A DNA stretch of 64,000 bases from Pantoea agglomerans NBRC 102470 (GTDB lineage Bacteria > Pseudomonadota > Gammaproteobacteria > Enterobacterales > Enterobacteriaceae). Position numbers and translations under genes: made by a program. Positions within the stretch are counted from its first letter, which is position 1. The number at the start of each line of letters is the position of its first letter. The notes under the pieces are model-generated. The model made no database searches and was not told the DNA's origin. It saw nothing but the letters and a program-made list of their open reading frames with translations. The stretch is taken from NCBI RefSeq assembly GCF_001598475.1, contig NZ_BCZA01000010.1:81851-145850 (forward strand). The letters are read 5' to 3'. Below, in pieces: positions 1-7,350 of the stretch.

Positions 1-150
1 CAGACCGGTTTCACGCCATGGAAAGGCGGCAGAAAAATGGTGATCGTGGCATCGTGTCTGCTGCTGCGCCAGCCAGCTGGCAAGCCAGTCGCTGAGACGT
101 TCAGATGAGACAGGAACAGTACGGTAGAGCGACACCATATAATCCAGCAT
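1..150 (-). CDS. Hypothetical protein, 5' part only
   Basis: The first 50 codons of a minus-strand gene that runs off the left edge. The ATG at 150 is preceded by an AAGGAA ribosome binding site at a normal distance. A second in-frame ATG lies at 138. The visible N-terminus contains an amphipathic Leu/Trp-rich stretch followed by a His-rich patch, with no signal peptide or membrane segment. I do not recognise the family and assign no function. Confidence 0.5.
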   Translation of the reverse strand, partial: MLDYMVSLYRTVPVSSERLSDWLASWLAQQQTRCHDHHFSAAFPWRETGL

Positions 151-668
151 AAGATTCCTTATTGCCCGCCGTCAGTGATCTCCTGCCTCGCTCCGCGATA
201 CATCTGTACCGTTACCGGATTGCAGATGAGGCTGATGAGAGTGTAAACGATGTGCTCTGTTTATGACCATCTCAACCTCTCAGCCAGCACCATTACATCC
301 CCTCTGCATGACGGCTCTGGACCTGCCAGACGGTGCAATGCTGACAATGTGAGCAGGTATACGTCATCTTCTGCGATCGCTTATCGTCGCCACCCTCTGA
401 GCTGCATTAAACATGGGTTACGATCTATTCGGGTCTGGCTGGATTTCGTATACATGGTCAAATTAATTGATGAAATAAGGCAGGGTTGCCCAAAAATTTA
501 AATGGGGAATAGATGCGAAATTTTTACGTAAATAATACGGAATCAGATAATCGGCAGCCGATAAATGGATTATGATAAAGAGGATTTTCAATAATTATAA
601 AATGTTCGATCTTTTTAACACCCGGGGGTTACATGGTTCATATTGATTTATGCACCCAGGAGGGCGTG
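151..668. other. Intergenic region without a supported gene
   Basis: About 520 bases between the divergent genes at 150 and 669. An 83-codon frame at 250-501 has no ribosome binding site and unlikely composition, so it is not called. The right half is AT-rich and probably carries the promoter of the small gene at 669. No repeat or RNA gene was recognised. Confidence 0.5.
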
Positions 669-842
669 ATGAAAGCTTATGCTTTTCAGACGCCGATGCA
701 GGCAATGACCCTGCTGGAAAAAATTAAAAATGATGAATTTCAGTGGTTTAATCTGGAGTGGGAAGGGCGCCGCTATACCTGTCCGCATCATTTTATTAAA
801 AGGCTCAGCAGCCGCTCTTATATTAAATCGTTCTGGCGTTAA
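669..842 (+). CDS. Small hypothetical protein (57 aa)
   Basis: The start at 669 is chosen because AGGAGGG sits at 657-663, an almost perfect ribosome binding site. An upstream ATG at 633 in the same frame has a poorer site and would add 12 residues. The protein is basic and aromatic-rich (FQWFNLEW in the middle, KSFWR at the end), soluble and without a signal peptide. It is followed by a strong terminator at 934, which supports a real single-gene transcript. The family was not recognised. Confidence 0.6.
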   Translation: MKAYAFQTPMQAMTLLEKIKNDEFQWFNLEWEGRRYTCPHHFIKRLSSRSYIKSFWR

Positions 843-933
843 ATTCGCTTAAAAGATAAGGCTGATGCACAATTACTTATTATTGATGCAGGTTTTATTT
901 AACTGTTCTACGCATATTTTTAACGTAATGATA

Positions 934-960
934 AACGGGGCAGAGCCTGCCCCGTTATTT
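934..960 (+). terminator. Rho-independent terminator
   Basis: A perfect 10-bp stem (934-943 with 947-956), AGC loop, followed by ATTTT. It lies about 90 bases after the small gene ending at 842. Confidence 0.8.
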
Positions 961-991
961 TCAGCGACCATATGGCGTTGTTATCACGGTC

Positions 992-1053
992 AGCGGTAAT
1001 AATAGTGCGTCATCTGCACAGATACCGGCCTGCTCAGTATCATTATTACCGCT
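992..1053. repeat. 12-bp inverted repeat with 38-nt spacer
   Basis: AGCGGTAATAAT at 992-1003 is repeated exactly in inverted orientation at 1042-1053. It lies between the terminator at 934 and the diguanylate cyclase gene. There is no U-tract, so it is not a classical terminator. It may be an operator or a structured leader. Confidence 0.5.
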
Positions 1054-1240
1054 TAATCATTTTCTGCTGTTGCTTATCAGGGCTATCGAAACGCTAAACA
1101 ATCCTTTATGCAGGGCTGGACGGTTGTGTGCTGCGCCCGGCAATGCGCCGTGATCCTGTGTAAATCATCTTCTGTTCGGCCCTTGACGTGAAACGTCTAC
1201 TGTTACACTCAGATGACACTTAATCCGGATCCCTACTGCA

Positions 1241-2824
1241 ATGCCCCATGAAAAAATGCGCCTTCGCTCGCTGCTGACTTTGCTTTCCATCGGGGGCGTC
1301 ATTCTGACCTCCGGTCTGCTGCTGAGTGCGCTGCTGCTGTTTCAGAAGGCCAACATCGAAGACAGTCTGCTTGAAGGGAACATTGCCTATGCCCGCAAGC
1401 TGGCTGATACCACCGATCGTTACCTGGCGACAGCACAACGTGAACTGGCCTGGAGTGCGTCGCAGATCAAGGGGCTTAGTGATATTAAACGACTGGAAGG
1501 AGAGAGCGATCGCCTGCGAATGCAGTCGGGTTTTTTCAACTCGGTGGTGGTGGTAAATCATGGTGCCATTATTGCAGCAACCTCACCCGATAGTCTGAAT
1601 CTTATTGGCGTGAAGCTGCACTCACTTGCCAGCCTGCAGGCCATAGCGACCCAAAAGCCTTTTATCTCAGCTCCTTTTACCTCCGCGGCCGGTAACTATG
1701 TGGTGTTTTTATCACAACCTCTGTTCAGCGAAGATGGCCGCTATCTGGGCTACATTGGCGGGACTATTTATCTCAAGAAACAGAGCATGCTGAGCGAAAT
1801 CCTGAGCCAGCATTTCTATTCCAATGGTTCAACGGTCAGCGTGGTCAGCAATGAAGGGCTGATTATTTTCAGTCATGACGCGGCGCGCGTCGGAACAAAG
1901 ATGCTGCTGAGTCTGGCACTGCAGAAACGGCTCGCCACGACGGAAAGCGGGCATTTCACGCTGGAGAGTGAGGGGCAGCACTATCTGACCGGCTATGGCA
2001 CACTGCATAAAACCGGCTGGAACGTTTTTATTACCGGCACCTCTGAAACGGTCAGGCATATTCTGATGCGCACGGCAGAAAGCGCCGTCTGGTTCGTTCT
2101 GGGCATTATTGCCGTAACAGCGGCCATTATTGCCTTTATGGCCGGTCGGATCGCCTCTCCACTGGAAAAGCTGGCGGACAGAGTGCGCGATGGCGGCAGC
2201 GAAGCCCAGGCGGAATCTCTCGCCACAGTCAAAACCTGGTATTACGAGGCTGATCGGCTCAAAGAAGCCGTGCAGGCTCATCGGCACGCCGTTGCGGGTC
2301 ATCTTGCCGCGTTAAACGATGAAGCGATGACCGATCCGCTGACCGGGCTCTGCAACCGACGCGGATTTTCGGCGCTGGCGGCGCAGTCAGACAGTGAGCA
2401 TGAACAGTGTGCCATCGCCATTGATATTGACCATTTTAAGAAGATAAACGACTGGTACGGGCATGACGCGGGCGATGCGGTTCTGGTGAGCCTGGCAGCG
2501 TTGCTGCGTCAGGCCTGTCGCACCGGCGATATCGTCAGCCGGTTTGGTGGCGAGGAGTTTATTCTGCTGCTGCCGCATACCACGCTGGCTGATGCCGTCC
2601 GCACCGCGGAACGCATCCGTGAAACCGTCAGCGCCACCACCTTCCCGTTTGCCGGAACGATGACGATATCAGCCGGGGTGGCTTCACGGAGCGATCAGGA
2701 TAGCGATCGCGACTCTCTGCTGCGGCGTGCCGATGAAGCGCTTTACGAAGCAAAAGCCGCCGGGCGTAATACCGTCATCATTGCCGGAGCTGAGGATTTC
2801 AGCGCGTCTGATTCGGCCGGGTAA
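1241..2824 (+). CDS. Membrane diguanylate cyclase with periplasmic sensor domain
   Basis: Predicted to make cyclic di-GMP from two GTP at the inner membrane. Two membrane segments (about residues 9-34 and 282-302) flank a periplasmic region of about 245 residues resembling a dCache sensor. A short linker leads to a GGDEF domain (about 361-517). The active-site motif is GGEEF (436-440), a catalytically competent variant, and metal ligands lie in DIDHFK (395-400). RTGD at 427-430 is an intact RxxD inhibitory site, placed five residues before GGEEF as in feedback-inhibited cyclases. The ATG at 1241 lacks a strong ribosome binding site, and residue 6 is an alternative start. The signal sensed cannot be read from sequence. 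The next gene is a convergent phosphodiesterase. Confidence 0.9.
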   Translation: MPHEKMRLRSLLTLLSIGGVILTSGLLLSALLLFQKANIEDSLLEGNIAYARKLADTTDRYLATAQRELAWSASQIKGLSDIKRLEGESDRLRMQSGFFNSVVVVNHGAIIAATSPDSLNLIGVKLHSLASLQAIATQKPFISAPFTSAAGNYVVFLSQPLFSEDGRYLGYIGGTIYLKKQSMLSEILSQHFYSNGSTVSVVSNEGLIIFSHDAARVGTKMLLSLALQKRLATTESGHFTLESEGQHYLTGYGTLHKTGWNVFITGTSETVRHILMRTAESAVWFVLGIIAVTAAIIAFMAGRIASPLEKLADRVRDGGSEAQAESLATVKTWYYEADRLKEAVQAHRHAVAGHLAALNDEAMTDPLTGLCNRRGFSALAAQSDSEHEQCAIAIDIDHFKKINDWYGHDAGDAVLVSLAALLRQACRTGDIVSRFGGEEFILLLPHTTLADAVRTAERIRETVSATTFPFAGTMTISAGVASRSDQDSDRDSLLRRADEALYEAKAAGRNTVIIAGAEDFSASDSAG

Positions 2825-2848
2825 GATTCCGGGGTGGGTGGGACAGGC

Positions 2849-4630
2849 TCAGCACTTACTGCGTAATCGCCAGCCGAGCCACTCATCCAGTGCCGCTTCC
2901 GGCAGCGGCCTGGAGTAGAAAAAGCCCTGCGCCTGGTCGCAGCCGAACTCGGTCAGCGCCGTAACGGTTTCCGCATTCTCCACGCCCTCAGCCAGCACCA
3001 TATAATCGAGATCTTTAAGCATCGCAATAATACTGCGGGCGATGACGCGCGATGCGGTGTCAGATGAAATTTCGCTGATCAGTGAACGGTCCAGCTTGAT
3101 CACATCCAGCGGAATGCGCCGCAGATAACTGATGTTGCTGTAGCCGGTACCAAAGTCATCCAGTGAAATACCGAATCCACGAAGTTTCAGCATCTCAAGC
3201 CCCCGCATTGCGGTCGCGCTCTCCAGAATCCGTTCCGTCTCCAGACACTCAATGCCCAGCAGCGAAACCGGGAGCTTCGCCCTGATCATCTGCTCTTCCA
3301 GCTCGTCGGCAAAACCGTCACGTGAAAAATCGCTGCTGCTGACGTTAATGGTGATGGGCAACTGAATATAGCTGTTGCGCAGCCGGGAGAGCCGGGCGAT
3401 TGCGTGCTCTGTCACCCAGGTGGTCAGTTCGCTGAGCAGCTCGGTTTGCACGGCAAAGGGTAAAAACTGTGCAGGAGACAGTTCGCCGCGCTGCGGATGC
3501 TGCCAGCGGATCAGGGCCTCCAGGCCAATTGGCTTGCCGCTGTGCAGACAGATTTTAGGCTGATACGCCAGCCATAACCCCTTATCCTGGCGTATCGCGA
3601 TGGCCAGGTCATGCATCAGGGTGAAGTCCTGCGTATGGCGCGTATCAGTGGCCTCGCTGAAAGGCATCGAGGCGACGTCGCGTGTGATGGCCTCGTGCAG
3701 CGCGCTGACCGCACGCCGCAGGATCTCCTGGGCAGGCATCTCCCCGGTATTGAAACTCGCCTCACCGGTGTGGGTCATCAGTGCAACCGACAGCCCATCG
3801 CCGAGATCCGCGCTGATCCCGGCCAGCTTGTTTGCCACCCAGTTGGCAGTGAGTCTGCTCTCCTGACGTGTCAGCAGGGCAAAGCGCCCGGTGGCTACGG
3901 TGTAGAGCATCTCTCCTGGCGCAGGCCTCAGGCGCAGCGGCAGCAGTGTCGCCACATCTTTCAACAGGCTTTCAACCGGTCCCATGCCCATTGAGCGCGC
4001 AAGCTCGTAGGCGCGCGGCATATCGATACAGTCAATCAGCACCAGCCGCCGTGGCGTGGTGTCACCGGAGGCGGCAAGAAACTGCAGGTCGCGAATCAGA
4101 CGCTGGCGGTTGGGCAGACCGGTTACCGGGTCGGCAAAGCCAGCCGAGTACCAGGCCTCAAGAAATGACATCACCAGTGCCGCCAGCATCTTTAGCATGG
4201 CGACCTGATCCGCATTAAAGGGATGAGGCGCGGTGTCAGTCACGCACAGCGTACCCAGTATCAGACCTGTGCTGCTTTTAAGCGGTACGCCGGCATAAAA
4301 GCGGATAAAAGGCGCGCCAACAATCAGCGGATGCTCAGCAAAGCGGGTATCCAGCAACGTATCGGGTACTACCACGGTGCTGTCACTGTCCACTGCATGC
4401 CGGCAGAGCGAGTCCTGCCGGGAGGATTGAGTGAGTGTGAAATTTTGCGCAGCCTTAACATGCTGCATCTCATCATCCAGTACGGAGATAAAGCTGCCGG
4501 GTATACCGAGTGCCTGGCTGGCCAGCCGGACGAACTGTCGCAACACATCGTCACGACTTTCGTCGTTACTGCGCAGCGCGTGCAGGGTTCGCGTGCGGCA
4601 ATCGTCGCCGCCGCTGAGACTCATAAGCAT
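2849..4630 (-). CDS. GAF sensor, degenerate GGDEF, intact EAL phosphodiesterase
   Basis: Predicted to hydrolyse cyclic di-GMP to pGpG. An N-terminal GAF domain (about 24-160) is followed by a GGDEF-like domain (163-300) whose signature is ATGRF (246-250), so cyclase activity is not expected. The C-terminal EAL domain keeps its key motifs: EALIRW at 371-376, an INVS asparagine near 429, DDFGTGYS at 491-498, IKLD at 511-514 and AEGVE at 547-551. It should therefore be active. No membrane segment is visible, so the protein is probably cytosolic. The GAF region closely resembles that of the protein at 7351, which has the opposite pattern of intact and degenerate domains. The degenerate GGDEF may bind GTP as an activator, as in other GGDEF-EAL proteins. 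Confidence 0.9.
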   Translation of the reverse strand: MLMSLSGGDDCRTRTLHALRSNDESRDDVLRQFVRLASQALGIPGSFISVLDDEMQHVKAAQNFTLTQSSRQDSLCRHAVDSDSTVVVPDTLLDTRFAEHPLIVGAPFIRFYAGVPLKSSTGLILGTLCVTDTAPHPFNADQVAMLKMLAALVMSFLEAWYSAGFADPVTGLPNRQRLIRDLQFLAASGDTTPRRLVLIDCIDMPRAYELARSMGMGPVESLLKDVATLLPLRLRPAPGEMLYTVATGRFALLTRQESRLTANWVANKLAGISADLGDGLSVALMTHTGEASFNTGEMPAQEILRRAVSALHEAITRDVASMPFSEATDTRHTQDFTLMHDLAIAIRQDKGLWLAYQPKICLHSGKPIGLEALIRWQHPQRGELSPAQFLPFAVQTELLSELTTWVTEHAIARLSRLRNSYIQLPITINVSSSDFSRDGFADELEEQMIRAKLPVSLLGIECLETERILESATAMRGLEMLKLRGFGISLDDFGTGYSNISYLRRIPLDVIKLDRSLISEISSDTASRVIARSIIAMLKDLDYMVLAEGVENAETVTALTEFGCDQAQGFFYSRPLPEAALDEWLGWRLRSKC

Positions 4631-4976
4631 GGATTCCTCCGCACCGGCTGGTTACGGCGCGAAATTAAACAGAAAAATTGAAGGGTATGATGTCATGACT
4701 ACAGGCAAATTCTGCAAAAAGAAAGAGTCATGACCATTTATTTTTTATCCCACTGCACGGCATTGCTGGTCAGAATAGCAAATCACTTTTCTTTAACGAA
4801 ATATTTTAGTAATCACGATTCTATTATTTTGTCGTTAAAAACTTTTAATTTCTTAAATATCCTGCCAGTATACAGAGTATAAACATAGTGCACTATATAA
4901 TAACGCACTAAAGTAGATGACATAACTTATTTTTGTTTAATTTTAACTACACCAATGACAACATCGGGGAAACCTC
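4631..4976. promoter_or_regulatory. AT-rich divergent promoter region with paired GTCATGAC
   Basis: About 345 bases separate the phosphodiesterase and chemoreceptor genes, which diverge. The palindrome GTCATGAC occurs at 4692-4699 and again at 4727-4734, 35 bp apart, on the phosphodiesterase side. The chemoreceptor side is strongly AT-rich. I did not find a convincing sigma-28 promoter there, although many enterobacterial chemoreceptor genes have one. Confidence 0.35.
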
Positions 4977-6410
4977 ATGAATTCACTCAGGCATTTCACT
5001 ATCCGCCGCGTTGTGCTGTGGATGATGATCGTCTCACTGGGCATCGTCGTGCTGGCCGGTGGCTACAGCAGCCAGGTCGTGCGCGATATCTTTCGTCAAA
5101 CCGATCGTTCAGCCGTTCTGACGCAGCAACTGAGCTTTCTGGCGCACAGCGCTATCGTCATGCAGAGCGGTACGTCAGCCGATAAAAACGCGCTCGTCGC
5201 CTCAACCCCGGCCGATGCTGACTGGGATAACGTCCGCGCGGCACTTACGACAACCCCCTCAGAATACGCAACGGTTGCACGTGCGCAGCTGGACAAGGTG
5301 ACGCAGCAGCTGGCCGGGAATCAGGCACCCCTGAAGGCTGACCGGCATCGGCTTGAGGGAGTATTGCTGGCAGCACTGCTGGCGGCAGTGGCGTTGCTGC
5401 TGTTTTGTGACCGCTATCTGGTCGTCCATCTGGTGCGTCCGGTAGGTAAAATTCGCGGTCATTTAAAAATTATTGCCGATGGCGATCTGACGCGCGAGCC
5501 GGAAGATCTGGGGCGCAACTGTGTCGGGCAACTGGTGCCGCTGGTCAAAGAGATGCAGCACAGTCTGTTGCAGACGGTCAGCGCTATCCGAGACAACGCA
5601 GCCATTCTTCATCGTGAAGCGGGGGACATTGCTGCGGGTAACGCCGATCTCTCCGACCGGACATCCACTCAGGCTGCTGCGCTGGAGCAGACCGCAGCCA
5701 GCATGGAGGAGATTACCGTCACCGTGCGTCACAATGCACAGAATGCCCGCGAGGCACGTGAACTGGCTGCCAGCACCACGGATACGACTCAGCAGGGCGT
5801 GGAACTGGTTCAGTTGGTATCGGCAGCCATCACCAGCATCGCTCAGGGATCAGAAAAAATCCGGCAGTTCACCACCACTATTAATGGTATTGCGTTTCAG
5901 ACCAACATTCTGGCGTTAAACGCCGCTGTAGAAGCCGCCCGTGCGGGCGAACAGGGCCGCGGCTTCGCGGTGGTCGCCAGTGAGGTGCGTTCACTGGCAC
6001 AGCGAAGTGCTGCTGCCTCTAAAGAGATCGAAGAGCTGATTGCCGATACCGTGGCACGCGTTGACGATGGACGGCGGGCGGCTGAGAGCGCAGGAACCAC
6101 CATGGAGGCCGTGCTGCGCGGCGTCGGCGGCGTGAATGAACTGATCGGACAGATTGCGCTGGCTTCGGATGAACAGAGCAAAGGGATTGCCCAGGTCACG
6201 GTCGCCGTTGCAGAACTTGACCGCGTAACGCAGCAGAATGCGACGCTGGTTCAGCAGGTTTCGGCGACGGCAGGCAGTCTCAGTGGACAGACTGAAACGC
6301 TGGGCAGCGTGATTACGCGCTTTACCCTGCCGCATCACCCTCTTGCCGTAGAGCCTAAACGCGTCACGCCTGATGAAAAAGGCGGCTGGGCAACGTTTGC
6401 GCGGGCATAG
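4977..6410 (+). CDS. Methyl-accepting chemotaxis protein with short sensor domain
   Basis: A chemoreceptor that would signal through CheW and CheA to the flagellar motor. Membrane segments lie at about 11-30 and 126-146, then a HAMP domain (about 148-200) and a long cytoplasmic coiled coil. The highly conserved signalling tip spans 304-342 ([17 protein letters not shown] and what follows). The periplasmic part is only about 95 residues, shorter than the roughly 150-residue four-helix bundle of Tar or Tsr, so ligand binding may be altered. The C-terminus ends GWATFARA, resembling but not matching the NWETF tether for CheR/CheB. The start has a GGGGAA ribosome binding site. It is not in a flagellar or che cluster. 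Confidence 0.9.
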   Translation: MNSLRHFTIRRVVLWMMIVSLGIVVLAGGYSSQVVRDIFRQTDRSAVLTQQLSFLAHSAIVMQSGTSADKNALVASTPADADWDNVRAALTTTPSEYATVARAQLDKVTQQLAGNQAPLKADRHRLEGVLLAALLAAVALLLFCDRYLVVHLVRPVGKIRGHLKIIADGDLTREPEDLGRNCVGQLVPLVKEMQHSLLQTVSAIRDNAAILHREAGDIAAGNADLSDRTSTQAAALEQTAASMEEITVTVRHNAQNAREARELAASTTDTTQQGVELVQLVSAAITSIAQGSEKIRQFTTTINGIAFQTNILALNAAVEAARAGEQGRGFAVVASEVRSLAQRSAAASKEIEELIADTVARVDDGRRAAESAGTTMEAVLRGVGGVNELIGQIALASDEQSKGIAQVTVAVAELDRVTQQNATLVQQVSATAGSLSGQTETLGSVITRFTLPHHPLAVEPKRVTPDEKGGWATFARA

Positions 6411-6771
6411 CCTGAACGTATTTTTTCTGAACTGTAGATAATGTCTGTCCGGCACGGAATAACGATTAACGTTCACTCTTTTTAAAAGAGGAATGAAACG
6501 GTCATTTTTTGTGACTGTGATTGACGTTGATCATCATTCGATCAACGCCACCATTCAGAATGACAATTACTATTCTCAGCGGTGCAAAAATTATCCGGGC
6601 AGTGATTTAAATATAATTCAGGTTATTTTCTCTGTTTTTACTGGTGCGTTACGCTTTCCTGATAAGTGTAAAACGCCGGGCTGTTAAAACTTAACTCAAA
6701 TTTATGTTTTGGCCGCAGGCGTGTACTTCTGCCCGGCCATCTCGCCGGGGCACCGTATGCGGAGCGTTTAT
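6411..6771. other. Intergenic region with one inverted repeat
   Basis: About 360 bases. CGTTGATC at 6525-6532 pairs with GATCAACG at 6540-6547 across a 7-nt loop, without a U-tract, so it may be an operator. A 64-codon frame at 6493 has its purine-rich stretch too close to the ATG and is not called. Confidence 0.4.
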
Positions 6772-7011
6772 ATGGGAAATCAGATTTTACAGCGGCCTGT
6801 CGCCGTCCAGCACAACGTGCGTGAGCTGCGCCTTGCGGCCGGTCTCTCTCAGGAGATTGCAGCCGAGCGTTTCGATCTTAGCCAGCGTGTCTGGCAGACG
6901 AAAGAAGCATCGAAAAATCCTGCGCTGCTCAGTCAGGGAGAGTATGAACTGCTGATGCTGCTCGCCGGAGAGCATCCGCACTATCAACTGGTACCAAAGC
7001 TGAAAAAGTAA
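6772..7011 (+). CDS. Small helix-turn-helix-like protein (79 aa)
   Basis: The start at 6772 is chosen because GGAG (6761-6764) is well placed before it. The longer frame from 6709 has no such site. Residues 10-42 (VQHNVRELRLAAGLSQEIAA and onward) have the spacing of an XRE/Cro-type helix-turn-helix. The C-terminus is short and basic. It probably binds DNA, but the target is unknown. It stands alone between the chemoreceptor and the large GGDEF-EAL gene. Confidence 0.55.
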   Translation: MGNQILQRPVAVQHNVRELRLAAGLSQEIAAERFDLSQRVWQTKEASKNPALLSQGEYELLMLLAGEHPHYQLVPKLKK

Positions 7012-7350
7012 GGCGTTCATCCTCTGTTTTCTCTTAAGTAAAGTCATGTCGGGCCGATATACAGAGCTAAGCGAGGCGCATTACCGCCTGTCTGATATGC
7101 TCTGGCCAGATAATACTGTGCGGTCCGCCGCACCCTCTCTGGCAGGGATAACGTGTTAACTGATGCCTCGCTGTCTGCGGTGTCATCTTTATCGGGCTCA
7201 GCGCAGCAACCTGTTGCTGCCGGGTTTACTGACGGGCCTTTCTTCCGGCAACGGATCGGCAGCGAACTCTGCGCGTTCTGTCTGATTGAACGTGTCCTCT
7301 TTATGCTGTGTCAGGCCAGCCACAGCAGATAACACCAGAGGAGAGTTACG
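7012..7350. other. Intergenic region before the GAF-PAS-GGDEF-EAL gene
   Basis: About 340 bases. The right end carries AGGAGAG at 7339-7345, the ribosome binding site that decides the next gene's start. No gene, terminator or repeat could be supported in the rest. Confidence 0.4.

Noticed and set aside
250..501. 83-codon plus-strand frame
   Set aside because: No ribosome binding site, Ser/Arg/His-rich composition without any domain pattern, and placed in an intergenic region. Probably chance.
1220..1561. Antisense frame opposite the diguanylate cyclase, and similar frames opposite other large genes
   Set aside because: They lie wholly inside strong genes, have no ribosome binding sites and show the Ala/Gly/Arg/Gln bias of antisense GC-rich DNA.
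4890..4976. Sigma-28 promoter of the chemoreceptor gene
   Set aside because: TAAAGT near 4912 fits a -35, but no GCCGATAA-like -10 follows at 11 bases.
6493..6687. 64-codon plus-strand frame with GAGGA directly before ATG
   Set aside because: The purine stretch is only one or two bases from the ATG, too close for initiation, and the translation has no recognisable features.
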